A DNA stretch of 14,500 bases from Symbiodinium natans (GCA_905221605.1 CAJNDS010002342.1:343001-357500), one strand, 5' to 3'; counted from the stretch's first letter, positions 1 through 8,236 are shown. Made by a program: numbers and translations. The notes: generated by a model from the letters alone, not told the origin.

Positions 1-176
1 GGTTTGAAACTGTGCTTTGTATTGGTTGCAACATGTAACCTATCTAGGTTGTCTTGCCGAAACTCCTACCTTTGCAAGAGAAGTCAAGACAGCTGAAGGA
101 TTGCAGAAGTGGTTTGTCTTTGTGCATTTGTCGGCCTGTTTGTTGAAGGGACTTGAGATGTTTTCCAGCTCAAGGA

Positions 177-208
177 AACCCTAAACCTTAAACCCTAAAC
201 CCTAAAGC
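177..208 (-). repeat. Telomere-type array (CCCTAAA), short
   Basis: About four units of CCCTAAA with a CCTTAAA variant. It lies upstream of an island (224-300) that is open in two frames after CATACACAG, without a recognised product. Confidence 0.9.
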
Positions 209-352
209 CTCTTTCATACACAGAGCCTCTGTCGTCCCGCCCTGTGCCGTCTGGGCAGCCTCTATGTCCTTGGTTGGGAGAGAAGATTCTCCACTAAGCC
301 TAAACTTCAACCCAAAGCCCTTCAAGGGCCTATCAGGGCCCAGGCCTGGGTT

Positions 353-397
353 ACCCTAAACCCTAAACCCTAAACCCCAAACCCCAAACCCCAAACC
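353..397 (-). repeat. Telomere-type array (CCCTAAA)
   Basis: Three CCCTAAA units, then three CCCCAAA variants, ending a few bases before the inferred acceptor at 403. Confidence 0.93.
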
Positions 398-403
398 TAC
401 AAG

Positions 404-487
404 CACGTGCTTGAACCGGCTACTGGTGCCACGCAGGTCAACGAAGCATCGACGCTGGCGGATGTTCGGCAGAGCATCCTGGAAGAT
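404..487 (+). CDS. Exon-like island, unrecognised protein
   Basis: Between a CCCTAAA array (353-397) and a TTTAGGG array (503-559), an open frame after CTACAAG reads HVLEPATGATQVNEASTLAD then VRQSILED. The second half has a helical, coding-like composition. A GC donor (GAT|GCGCCT) at 488 or a site slightly later could end it. No family is recognised. Confidence 0.42.
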
Positions 488-502
488 GCGCCTAGCCAAG
501 AA

Positions 503-559
503 CTTAGGGGCTTAGGGCTTAGGGCTTAGGGTTGAGGGTTTAGGGTTTAGGGCTTAGGT
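503..559 (+). repeat. Degenerate TTTAGGG array
   Basis: Units include CTTAGGG, TTGAGGG and TTTAGGG. It follows the exon-like island at 404-487. Confidence 0.92.
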
Positions 560-639
560 ACCTAAATCATGCAGCCCCTAAGAAAACGGTGTTGCCTGCG
601 TGCCTTAGCGTGTGAAGAATGTGCCAATCCTGGACCTCG

Positions 640-1410
640 CAGTTTGCAAAGTTCGTATATACATATGTATATTATAGAATGCTAGATTATACTCCCGAAG
701 AATCTTCGAGTTTTGCCTATGTTGTAAATGATCATCTCTTTTCAAGTATGCAATGTGAATTGGTTGCAACATACAACAAATTTAGTGTATATTGTAGAGT
801 ATTGTTTCTACATGATATTCAGCATTATAGCAATGTAGAATTTATAACTTCATATCATGAATTATGCAGTCTACATCTCACAAACATTACACATGCTATG
901 TAGCGCGTTCCGTACTGTACTGTACTACATTACATTGTATCTTGATATACTATATGATTCCGTATGGTACCTACAAGCTACAAGACATGATAAAAAGGAT
1001 TGCAATGTAAAACTTGTCATATCTTAAACAGTATGATGTAGAGTATGCAAAGCACAATGAACGTCTTTCTTCTTCTTGTTGAAATATTAGGTATATGATA
1101 TGATATATGGTGCATTGTGCTATATTTTTCTAAATTGTACTATGTAGTATGCAACGCATAGCATACCGGTGCCCTTTAGGATGTCATTCGCAATATGTAA
1201 TATACAACATGTGGTATGTAATCTGCAATAGATGGCAAACCCTTCATTTTTCTAAGCAGCCGCTGTAAAATGTATAAAAACGCATCTTTTTTATAGCATG
1301 GTCCATGCCTGTCATATCGAATAGATAACATCATATAGCAGTTGTCGTTGTTAATTCCTATCCGTTTATACATACACGATACTACTTCTTCAGCATGTTT
1401 AAACACATAA
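640..1410. other. AT-rich block, no gene
   Basis: The composition switches sharply to AT-rich sequence with degenerate words such as TATGTA, TGCAATGT and ATGTAGAAT. A 94-codon frame (619-903) and a 76-codon frame on the other strand lie inside, but both look like by-products of low-complexity sequence. It sits inside a long inferred intron (about 488-1971). Confidence 0.7.
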
Positions 1411-1922
1411 TACGTTGCACAGCGCCTATTTCCGAACTTCCTGCTTATTTGAGGAAATCGCCGGGGTGCCTTGCTTGCACTTCATTACACCCCAAACCTT
1501 CCAGCAGGGCTGGGGGTTCGAGTTGAAGGGGCATTGGGAACTCGAGATCTGTGCCGTTTCATGGAGTGGTGGCCTTTTCGTGAGAAGTTCTGGTCTTGTT
1601 GGCGGCTTTGGGCAGTTCCCAGATGAGATTTCTGGCTGACCGAGGGCCATTCTGGACTCTAGGCCACTTCTGGTCACCACTTTTTCGCCGATTCTCCTGG
1701 AGTTCTTAGACTTGCAGCTTCAGTGGCGGCTGCAAGGATCTGTTTCTTTGTAGATCCAAACCCTCACAACCTTGTAGATAATGAGGCAAGTGTAGCTGAT
1801 GTTTAAGAGGAAGTTCATACTCCCTTTTGATCTCCGAATACCCCAAAGCCTCGCCTCCCTTGCAGGCACAGAAAAGACTGAGAGAGCAGGGTAGGAAATC
1901 AGATGATTCAGCCCGGGAAGCT
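1411..1922. other. No recognisable gene
   Basis: Normal GC returns. Both strands are open at 1415-1680 (74 and 84 codons), a coincidence of composition or a decayed repeat. The word TTCTGG recurs four times in 1588-1672. No domain is recognised. Confidence 0.5.
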
Positions 1923-1942
1923 TAAACCCTAAACCCTAAACC
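1923..1942 (-). repeat. Short CCCTAAA array
   Basis: Nearly three units of CCCTAAA, 29 bp before the strong acceptor at 1971. Confidence 0.9.
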
Positions 1943-1971
1943 ACGCAACAAGTATACTTTACTTTTTGTAG

Positions 1972-2054
1972 CAGACCCCAAAGATTGGCGCAGGTTCCTT
2001 CGAGCCGCGGCCTTAAACACCGGGTTCAGGAGAGGAGGCTTACAGGGCTTCCCT
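1972..2054 (+). CDS. Exon-like island, unrecognised protein
   Basis: A strong acceptor (ATACTTTACTTTTTGTAG) is followed by codons for DPKDWRRFLRAAALNTGFRR and GGLQGFP. The frame is closed by the telomere array, whose first bases (CCCT|GTTTAG) form a possible donor at 2055; a GC donor at 2047 is an alternative. Composition and splice context look genuinely coding. The product is unknown. Confidence 0.48.
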
Positions 2055-2118
2055 GTTTAGGGTTTAGGGTTTAGGGTTTAGGGTTTAGGGTTTAGGGTTT
2101 AGGGTTTAGGGTTTAGGG
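2055..2118 (+). repeat. Perfect TTTAGGG array, nine units
   Basis: Nine exact TTTAGGG units (2056-2118) preceded by G, so the array opens GTTTAGGG at an inferred splice donor. Confidence 0.97.
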
Positions 2119-2199
2119 TTCCCCCGAATGTAGAAACAAGGGCGTTTGCAGCATGCTTTGACAGGCCTGGCGTTGTATCAGTGCGCGTAACCGGGGCAG

Positions 2200-2225
2200 G
2201 TGTGCGTGTGTGCATGTGCACGTGT
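2200..2225. repeat. Alternating purine-pyrimidine tract
   Basis: Twenty-six bases of uninterrupted purine/pyrimidine alternation, mostly TG/CG/CA steps, a sequence type prone to Z-DNA. Confidence 0.8.
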
Positions 2226-2698
2226 CCGCATGCGATCTGATATTTGGGGTCACTGGGTATGTATTTGTGTTTGTCCGTTCCATGGTTGCGAATTCCTACG
2301 ATGGCATGGACAGTTCTAAATCTTGACCCCCCTTACGGGTCTCCTAAATACACGCCCCTTTTGCAATTGGCACAGTACCCCAAAAGGGACCCTAGTTTGG
2401 GGAACCTTGTGAACATGCTGCTAGCACCGCCCACAATGTCTTCGTGTCCCCGTGTGCGTCGAGGCTTCTGCTTCCTTTTCGGTGGCGCGCCCGTGTCCCG
2501 ACGACAGGTCATGGGACCAGGTTTTGTTTACATAATGTCTTGGACGGGGTTTTGGGTTTACAAGTCTGTGGGATGATACGGAAGGTTTTGTTTTGTAGGA
2601 GACTTGCTGAGGACGCAGGAAAGCGTACGGACCTGCCTGTCAGTACGTACGCCACGTACCTGCTACGTAACTTCAAAGCACTGTTACCAACATACCTA

Positions 2699-2777
2699 CA
2701 TGGGCTATTATACCCTATAACCTCTTAAAAAGGCCCTTCATAGCGTTGGCTGGGGATTTTAGGCCTAATAGCCCATG
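2699..2777. repeat. Hairpin: 12-bp perfect inverted repeat
   Basis: CATGGGCTATTA (2699-2710) is exactly complementary to TAATAGCCCATG (2766-2777). Further partial pairing outward (ACC with GGT) suggests a decayed foldback element. Confidence 0.8.
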
Positions 2778-2854
2778 CTGGTAAGGGGCTACCTGGAGAA
2801 CTGCGACCCAAAGTTGTGGGACTGCCGGCTTTTCAAGGTGTGTCCGTCTAAGTA

Positions 2855-2886
2855 AGCCTAAACCCGGAGCCCTAAACCCTAAGCCC
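2855..2886 (-). repeat. Degenerate CCCTAAA array
   Basis: Units CCTAAAC, CCCTAAA and CCCTAAG, ending 4 bp before the acceptor CTTTCAG. Confidence 0.85.
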
Positions 2887-2892
2887 TTTCAG

Positions 2893-2993
2893 CCGCCAGG
2901 AGAGCCGGCGAAAAGCCACAGACTGCTTTCCATTCCTGACGATCATCCCCGAGGAGGGTGCTCAACATCTGGGAACATCGGCCCCGGAACATG
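2893..2993 (+). CDS. Exon-like island, unrecognised protein
   Basis: The acceptor CCCTTTCAG directly follows a CCCTAAA array, and the island ends ATG|GTTTAG at the next array. Two frames are open. The better-looking one includes RQESRRKATDCFPFLTIIPE and EGAQHLGTS. The opposite strand is open too, so both strand and frame are inferred from splice context. No family is recognised. Confidence 0.4.
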
Positions 2994-3106
2994 GTTTAGG
3001 GTTTAGGGTTTTAGGGTTTAGGGTTTCAGGGTTTCAGGGTTTTAGGGTTTAGGGTTTCAGGGTTTTTGGGTTTAGGGTTAAGGGTTCTAGGGTTTAGGGT
3101 TTAGGG
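2994..3106 (+). repeat. Long degenerate TTTAGGG array
   Basis: About 15 units with length variants TTTTAGGG and TTTCAGGG and TTAAGGG substitutions, opening GTTTAGGG at an inferred donor. Confidence 0.95.
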
Positions 3107-3952
3107 AAACCGCAGTAGGGGTTCATGAAAAGGGCCTCTTTTTACACGATTTTCGGGCATAGGGCTTGTGAAGTGCCCTGACAGTCCTGTGCGATAGTAG
3201 AATCTAGGAGTCCCCAACCTGTTCTTTCGTAGGCTACCTGAGGCTTCTTCAGTTCTTACAAAAGAAAGAAGAAAGAAGCAACCAGGGCAAGCAGCAGCAA
3301 AGTGGAATGCAACTGGCCACTAGCGACTGGACTGAAATAAACACATAGCATCAATAAATAGCAGCAAAACAAACATAACATAAGACAGCAGCAATGATCA
3401 ACAGCCAGGCTATACACAACTACGGAGGTAAGAGCGTGAGTAAATCAAATCAGGAAAACCATATATCACCAAGGTAACATGATGTGTTGATGCGTTTTGG
3501 TTCAGGACGCAATGGGACTTCTTCTCAATGCTCAGGGTGTCTTCTCTTCAGTTGCTGTGTACAGTACTCGCGTTTCGATTACAAGAGCGTTCTGGGTTCT
3601 GAGCCAGAAGCCAAGTGGAGGCCGATCATGGTGCTAGCAGTTGCGCAAAGTAGTTTTGTCCGTAGACAGCAACGAGGAAAGTGCGCCACAGGCTGGGCGA
3701 CTTGCTTGCGATATCAATCCGCCGAGAATAATTGCACCGAATGGGGGTCTACACCAAAGCTGCAGGGGTAGTTCTGGTCCAGGCAACAATGCAGGGTGGG
3801 GGTGGGGTGGGGGGGGGGGGAGGGAATGGAGTAGTTGCCCCCCAGAGACAAAAGAAGAGAAACAGTTACATCCCAACCATTCGACAGAGGCTTCCCATTT
3901 ATACGTTGTTTTTCGGGTAAGCGCACGAAGAAATTGCAGCCCACCCTCTTAG
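3107..3952. other. Inferred intron interior, no gene
   Basis: It contains an A/G-rich run (about 3258-3285), an AC/AG-rich low-complexity stretch to about 3420, and a G-rich run (3795-3820, twelve consecutive G at its end). Several overlapping frames on both strands lack any recognisable domain. Confidence 0.5.
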
Positions 3953-3992
3953 TCTTGGGTCAAAACAAACAAGTATGATGCCTGGCTTTGGG
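3953..3992 (+). CDS. Short exon-like island, unrecognised
   Basis: The acceptor CCACCCTCTTAG precedes SWVKTNKYDAWLW. The island ends where a telomere-like array begins, with GG|GTTTAG as the candidate donor. At 40 nt it is like other exons here, and no family can be assigned. Confidence 0.38.
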
Positions 3993-4135
3993 GTTTAGGG
4001 TTTACAGGGTGTATAGGGTTCAGATGGTTTATAGGGTTTATAGGCTTATAGAGCTTATAGAGCTTATAGGGCTTATAGGGTTTATAGGGTTTATAGGGTT
4101 TATAGGGTTTATAGGGTTTATAGGGCTTAGGGGCG
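3993..4135 (+). repeat. TTTATAGGG nonamer array
   Basis: It begins as TTTAGGG, then becomes a 9-bp unit TTTATAGGG with CTTATAGGG/CTTATAGAG variants and at least six consecutive perfect copies near 4080-4125. A 9-bp unit leaves one frame open (Gly-Phe-Ile repeats), an artefact of the period. Confidence 0.95.
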
Positions 4136-4151
4136 AATTTGTATGGAACAG

Positions 4152-4225
4152 TTGGAGCACAGAGGCAATGGCGGCACCTGTCTCACCCACTGGAACAAGG
4201 CCATGCCAAAGCCAAGACATGAACG
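4152..4225 (+). CDS. Short exon-like island, unrecognised
   Basis: The island lies between a TTTATAGGG array and a seven-unit TTTAGGG array. After GGAACAG the frame reads LEHRGNGGTCLTHWNKAMPK then PRHER, ending CG|GTTTAG. A second frame is also open (EAMAAPVSPTGTR). The product is unknown. Confidence 0.38.
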
Positions 4226-4275
4226 GTTTAGGGTTTAGGGTTTAGGGTTTAGGGTTTAGGGTTTAGGGTTTAGGG
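4226..4275 (+). repeat. Perfect TTTAGGG array, seven units
   Basis: Seven exact units (4227-4275) preceded by G. It fills most of the inferred 69-nt intron 4226-4294. Confidence 0.97.
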
Positions 4276-4294
4276 TAAGGTCGTCAACCTGCAG

Positions 4295-4337
4295 TTCCTG
4301 GGCTACTTAGCACTGTTGCAAGCGGGTGGCCGAGCAT
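4295..4337 (+). CDS. Short exon-like island, unrecognised
   Basis: After AACCTGCAG, 19 nt beyond a TTTAGGG array, codons read FLGYLALLQAGGRA. A GT donor precedes a T-rich run. If real, the intron before it (4226-4294) is only 69 nt, 49 of them telomere repeat. Confidence 0.32.
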
Positions 4338-4367
4338 GTTTTTTTTTTGCATCGACATTCCTGAGTT

Positions 4368-4459
4368 TGGGTTTATAGGGTTTATGGGGTTTATAGGGTT
4401 TATAGGGATTATAGGGTTTATAGGTCTTTTTAGGGTTTTTAGGGTTAAGGGTTTAGGGG
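4368..4459 (+). repeat. Second TTTATAGGG array
   Basis: Nonamer units with TTTATGGGG and ATTATAGGG variants grade into TTTTTAGGG and TTAAGGG. Confidence 0.93.
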
Positions 4460-5020
4460 CGATGCAAAACAACGTTCTCAAGAATCAAGCCATGACGTTC
4501 ACATCCAACATGCCGTTCCGGGATGCAAGCTGTCTTGCAAAACGGGGTCGGGCACATTTAACTTCAGCACGCAACTGCGATTGTGTTGTGGTCAGTCATG
4601 GGAAAACTCAAGCATGTTTGTGAATCAACGGGCAGTCAATGGGCAATACATGGCGCTGAGCGTGCGCATAGCACTGTGGTGGGTGCACAGGGCTGGCGAT
4701 AGTTGTCACTTCTCGAGGCAACGTGCACGCAGGACAGATGGACGCGAGGTCGAACACCCCGAAAAGACACACGAAGCGAAGTTATCGAAGCGGGATTCTT
4801 CAAGGCAGGAGTACGACATCGATCAGACCTGGGAGGGCTCGGCGGGAGCGTGAATTGTCGATCCGCAACGCGCGGCACGCCCAGACGAGAAGGGCAAGCA
4901 AGAAGTAAATTCGCCCCAACATTCAAAAATGAGTTGCTGAAAACAAAGGAGCACTAAGACAACTGGACACCTCACTGACCCGACCTCCATCTCTAAATCT
5001 TTGCTTGTGTGACATGCGAG
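4460..5020. other. No recognisable gene
   Basis: Several overlapping open frames on both strands (up to 96 codons). The 4740-4910 part is rich in CGA/GCG and its frames are Arg-rich. No domain is recognised; it is probably intron interior. Confidence 0.45.
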
Positions 5021-5079
5021 GACCTGCGCATAGCGCGGACAGGCTCCGGGCTTTGGTGTGCCGCAAAGTGAGGATTGAG
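5021..5079 (+). CDS. Short exon-like island, unrecognised
   Basis: After GACATGCGAG one frame reads PAHSADRLRALVCRKVRIE, ending GAG|GTTTAG exactly where a four-unit telomere array starts. A second frame is open for 16 codons. No family is recognised. Confidence 0.38.
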
Positions 5080-5108
5080 GTTTAGGGTTTAGGGTTTAGG
5101 GTTTAGGG
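5080..5108 (+). repeat. TTTAGGG array, four units
   Basis: Four perfect units opening GTTTAGGG at an inferred donor. Confidence 0.96.
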
Positions 5109-5232
5109 AAGGCCAGAGTCCTAAGCACGTGCCAGCAGAGCCCCAACAGTCCAAACTTCCCAAGTTCAAAACCTGCCGACACACCCGAAACGCCAGGCCC
5201 TGAATTGTAAACCGGCTCTCATTTCTCATCAG

Positions 5233-5287
5233 ATGCTCCAGGTTCGATTCCCTCCGTCAGCGCAGAGGCCGCTGGGCATGCAGTTAG
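5233..5287 (+). CDS. Short exon-like island, unrecognised
   Basis: A pyrimidine-rich acceptor (TCATTTCTCATCAG) precedes MLQVRFPPSAQRPLGMQL, and the island ends TTAG|GTTTAG at a telomere-like array. The GGTTCGATTCC inside resembles a tRNA B box but lacks a tRNA context, so it is read as coding. Confidence 0.38.
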
Positions 5288-5358
5288 GTTTAGGGTTAAG
5301 GGTTAAGGGTTTAGGGTTTAGGGCTTAGGGCTTAGGGCTTAGGGCTTAGGGCTTAGGG
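5288..5358 (+). repeat. TTTAGGG array turning into CTTAGGG
   Basis: It starts GTTTAGGG, passes through TTAAGGG, then about five CTTAGGG units in a row, showing local spread of variants. Confidence 0.95.
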
Positions 5359-6307
5359 CGCTCAGGGTTGAGGCTGGTAGGATGCTTTAGGCTGAGGGCC
5401 TTGGGGGGTTGGAGGGGGGCGCTTCTTAGGGATGAAACCAGAGTCGAGATCAGGTAGTAAATTTAGGGTTTAAGGTCTTGTCAAACAGCAACACGCGTCA
5501 GGCGGTTTTGGGGTATTGAGGGGGGGTTTAGGGATGTTCTTGGGCTTTGTGGATTTATTAGGGTTGAGGGATCTGGGAATTTAGGGTCTAGAGCTTGAGG
5601 GATTGGGGTTTAGAGATTTCCGGATTTCGGGTTTGTTTAGGGATTCAGGGTGCGGGAGGGGGGGGGGGGGTGTGTTTAGGGGTTCGGGATCTGTTAGGGA
5701 TTTAGGGATTCAGGGATTTAGGGTTTTAGGGTGTATAGGCATTTAAGGATTTTAGGCATTCAATGGGGTTCAAAGGGTTGGAGCTGCTTCTGGATGGGCT
5801 GGGGTCCTCCCCCTAAGGGTCCATGTACCGAAATAGGGAAGACCTTGGCCTTAGAAGTAATCCCTAGGGATTTTGGGGCCCAAGTACATAATGACAAGTT
5901 ACATGGACCCTTTTGGTCCTAACCTGTACACCCCCCAAAACGAGAGACCGAGGTTACATGTTGGGAAGCCTTTTTTTTAAATGCAGGGAAGAAAGGCCCG
6001 TTGAAGGCAGCTTTGGGAAAAGCTGGGGGCTCTCACCGTTTCTCACTGCATGGACAGGTATGCTCAAAAAGCGCTCTGTAAGCCAAATGTAGCGGATAAA
6101 ATATAGTCCACATCTATGCTGTCAACCAGGTTATACATAGGTGACATTGAGAGCAGCTTCCTCTGGAGGAGGGCCAAGAATACCAGAGGTTTGTTCAGTG
6201 GTTCTGGAGGCTCTTGGTTTTGGATAGAATGCTTTAGGAGTTCAAGGGCTCCGTGTGGCCCCAACGTGTAGGACGCGGGCGACGCACCGTGCAAGCCAAT
6301 GCCACAG
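5359..6307. other. G-rich degenerate repeat sequence, no gene
   Basis: From 5359 to about 5750 the sequence is made of diverged TTAGGG-like words with a 13-base G run (5658-5670). A foldback element lies at 5815-5912. The rest to 6307 has no recognisable gene. Confidence 0.55.
5815..5912. repeat. Foldback element: 13-bp perfect inverted repeat
   Basis: AAGGGTCCATGTA (5815-5827) and TACATGGACCCTT (5900-5912) are exact reverse complements with a 72-bp interior, as in a small MITE-like element. Confidence 0.85.
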
Positions 6308-6350
6308 GTTCCTGCAACTGCTGGCGCAGATGCCCTGCAACTCGGACTTG
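6308..6350 (+). CDS. Possible short exon, unrecognised
   Basis: Between GCCACAG and a GT donor (GACTTG|GTACGC), codons read FLQLLAQMPCNSDL. It lies inside a 144-codon open frame whose remainder is not protein-like. No telomere array flanks it. Confidence 0.25.
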
Positions 6351-7163
6351 GTACGCTCAGTGGTACCCTTTTCCCTTTTTTTTGGGCTAGGTTCCCTTAT
6401 CAAGGAACTACCCCAACAAAGGGTGCCCTTGTTAGAATATGCTGACTGGGCTACCAAGCGGATGTGTTCAGTCAGGTGCCTGGTTTCGGCGCATACCACT
6501 GTCGAGCCCCCTAGGTCCCCATCCCGCTTTGCCACCTTATCTGTTAGGGAAAGGCATCTTTGTTCAACTTCCTCACACCGACCTGAAATCCCGAACCCCA
6601 ATCCCCGAAGCCCTCATCAGCCCCAAACCCCCGTAAACCGTTTGCAAGGAACTTCCCTGCCGAAGACGCGGTGGAAGGTTCGGGTCTAGGAGGCCCCCTG
6701 GCAAGAGGGGGGGGAGGGGAAGGAGGGGCAGGGGGTGGTTGCGGTAGGCCCTGGCGGTGTTGGTTTGGTAGTACCTCTATGTTGCCTTTATTTGACTTTC
6801 TCCTTGTGTTTCATGTACCTCTGCCTTCGTTTCCTGCTGGTCGCCTTGTCGATCGCCTTCGGATTTGCCTTCAGCAGCCAGCTCATTTTCCCTAACAGCG
6901 GAGAGAGGAAACGCCTCAACCCTCTGAGGTTCCAGTCGCCCTGTCCCCGCTAAGCCTCAAACAAAACCCTGAACTAAGCTTTTTTGTATACGCTCCCACG
7001 GTTCGGCTTCCTGTGCTTTCGGTTCGCTTTTTTTTGGTGTTTTGCGGTCCCGTTCCGATTCCCTTGAGTTGCCTGCAGCTCCCAACCTTTGGACGCTGGA
7101 GGGCTCAGGCCTCTTGGCCCCCCGAGACCCTTAACCCTAAGCCCTTTTGAGCCCAGAGCCCAG
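6351..7163. other. No secure gene
   Basis: It contains diverged sequence with one 72-codon frame (6735-6953) whose end encodes a hydrophobic stretch (LRFLLVALSIAFGFAF) followed by a basic tail. This could be chance or a terminal exon with a membrane segment; no family is recognised. Another short open island lies near 7070-7130. Confidence 0.4.
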
Positions 7164-7251
7164 ACCCTAAACCCTAAACCTTAAACCCTAAACCTTAAAC
7201 CCTAAACCTTAAACCCTAAACCCCGAACCCTGAACCCTGAACCCTGAACCC
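7164..7251 (-). repeat. CCCTAAA array with TTAAACC and CCCTGAA variants
   Basis: About 12 units; CCTTAAA alternates with CCCTAAA, then CCCTGAA three times. It faces an opposite array 37 bp away. Confidence 0.95.
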
Positions 7252-7288
7252 CACACTGACACCCTGATGGCCTTTGAGGGGTCACATC

Positions 7289-7378
7289 TAGGGTTTAGGG
7301 TTTAGGATTTAGGGTTTAGGGTTTAGGGCTTAAGGTTTAGGGTTTAGGGTTTAGGGTTTAGGGTTTAGGGTTTAGGGT
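7289..7378 (+). repeat. TTTAGGG array
   Basis: About 12 units, mostly perfect, with one TTTAGGA and one CTTAAGG variant. Confidence 0.96.
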
Positions 7379-7391
7379 CACCTCCTCTCAG

Positions 7392-7488
7392 AATTCATGC
7401 TGTGCAGGTGGAGCGACTCTCGAGCTTCAGATCACGGATGGCCCGCCCTCTGGCTGTTCTGAATTTGGGCGGCTGTCCCAGGAGGGGG
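7392..7488 (+). CDS. Exon-like island, possible FHA-related segment
   Basis: The acceptor CACCTCCTCTCAG lies right after a TTTAGGG array. One frame reads GGATLELQITDGPPSG, then CSEFGRLSQEG. LELQITDGPPSG loosely resembles an FHA first strand (LxLxxxxGPxxG). A GT donor lies at 7489. Two other frames are partly open; the assignment is tentative. Confidence 0.35.
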
Positions 7489-7506
7489 GTATAGAGTATC
7501 CCTACA

Positions 7507-7597
7507 CCCTAAACCCTAAACCCTAAACCCTAAACCCTAAACCCTAAACCCTAAACCCTAAACCCTAAACCCTAAACCCTAAACCCTAAACCCTAAA
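7507..7597 (-). repeat. Perfect CCCTAAA array, 13 units
   Basis: Thirteen exact units, the longest pure array in the window, so probably the youngest. Confidence 0.98.
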
Positions 7598-7780
7598 CCT
7601 ATCATAATTCGGACTATGGTTCGGGCCTTGCCTTAGGGTGTAGGGGTTGAGGGTCTGGGGTCTGGAGGGGGGGCGGCTTGGCAGATTTGGCGGTTTAGGG
7701 GCTTGTGTGTTGTTGGCTCGGGCTTTTGGGATGTGACCCTAAGCCCCCAACGTTGCCTCAAGCACAGATTGTTTTTGTAG

Positions 7781-7812
7781 GTGACCTGCGCATCGTGTAC
7801 TTACGGGGCCTT
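7781..7812 (+). CDS. Likely FHA first-strand exon
   Basis: A pyrimidine-rich acceptor (GATTGTTTTTGTAG) precedes codons reading DLRIVYLRGL. This matches the first strand of an FHA domain, where xLxVxYLxGPLxG is usual, and the next exon continues LEGLTVTVG. A GT donor (CTT|GTAAAC) or a GC donor inside GGGGCC could end it. Neither joins the next exon in perfect frame, so the exact junction is unresolved. Confidence 0.45.
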
Positions 7813-7852
7813 GTAAACCCCTACAAGAATAGGTTTGGGGCTCTTAAGGGAA

Positions 7853-7965
7853 ACCCAAAACCCTAAACCCTGAACACTAACCCTAAACCCTAAACCCTAA
7901 ACCCTAAACCCTAAACCCTATAACCCTATAACCCTATAACCCTAAACCCTAAACCCTAAACCCTG
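7853..7965 (-). repeat. CCCTAAA array with CCCTATAA units
   Basis: About 15 units, including three 8-bp CCCTATAA copies in a row. It ends 28 bp before the FHA exon at 7994. Confidence 0.96.
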
Positions 7966-7993
7966 ACTCTCGAGTAGCAAGTAGAGCTCTCAG

Positions 7994-8063
7994 GCTGGAG
8001 GGTTTGACCGTCACAGTGGGCGAGGAGGGCGCTCGCCTGGGGCGCCACACGTCCAATACCCTC
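7994..8063 (+). CDS. FHA domain exon carrying the GRxxxN loop (first FHA region)
   Basis: The exon encodes LEGLTVTVGEEGARLGRHTS followed by NTL. LGRHTSN is the FHA phosphothreonine-loop signature, and the spacing from LEG to LGR equals that from LTG to IGR in the second FHA region. The acceptor is CTCTCAG|G; the donor is CTC|GCAGGG (GC type, phase 0). The exon is tightly framed by a CCCTAAA array ending 28 bp upstream and a TTTAGGG-type array starting 17 bp downstream. Confidence 0.62.
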
Positions 8064-8080
8064 GCAGGGGCCTCAGGCTT

Positions 8081-8138
8081 GGGGTATAGGGTCTAGGGTT
8101 TAGGGGTTAGGGGTTAGGGGTTAGGGGCTAGGGTTAGG
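8081..8138 (+). repeat. Degenerate TTTAGGG array with GGGGTTA units
   Basis: It starts as TATAGGGTCTAGGG, then several GGGGTTA units, 17 bp after the GC donor at 8064. Confidence 0.92.
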
Positions 8139-8169
8139 ATGTGGGGGTTTCCGACATTCGGAGTACCTT

Positions 8170-8236
8170 CTTGGGGTCCTTGTTGTAAGGGAATCCTACT
8201 ACTTGGGGGGTCTATCTCAGGGGTGCCTTATTTTCC
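8170..8236 (+). repeat. Dispersed repeat fragment, part A
   Basis: About 80 percent similar by eye to the reverse complement of 14327-14392. Shared words include TGGGGTCC, ATCCTACTACTT, GGTCTAT and CCTTATTTTC. Confidence 0.75.

Larger units (their letters stand above)
2119..2854. other. Inferred intron interior, no gene
   Basis: It contains an alternating purine-pyrimidine tract (2200-2225), ACGTAC-rich sequence (about 2640-2670) and a 12-bp inverted repeat (2699-2777). Two overlapping frames of 110 and 94 codons show no recognisable domain. Confidence 0.5.

Noticed and set aside
619-903. 94-codon frame in the AT-rich block
   Set aside because: It has the composition of low-complexity sequence, with no domain and no splice or start context.
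3988-4245. 85-codon frame with Gly-Phe-Ile repeats
   Set aside because: It is produced by the 9-bp TTTATAGGG unit, which keeps one frame open; it is not a repeat protein.
5236-5256. tRNA B-box-like GGTTCGATTCC
   Set aside because: The flanking bases do not form a T stem and no A box or cloverleaf is present; it reads better as coding in the exon-like island.
6255-6689. 144-codon + frame
   Set aside because: An almost equally long frame lies on the opposite strand and the peptide is Pro/Ser/Arg-rich without a domain; only the 6308-6350 part has splice context.
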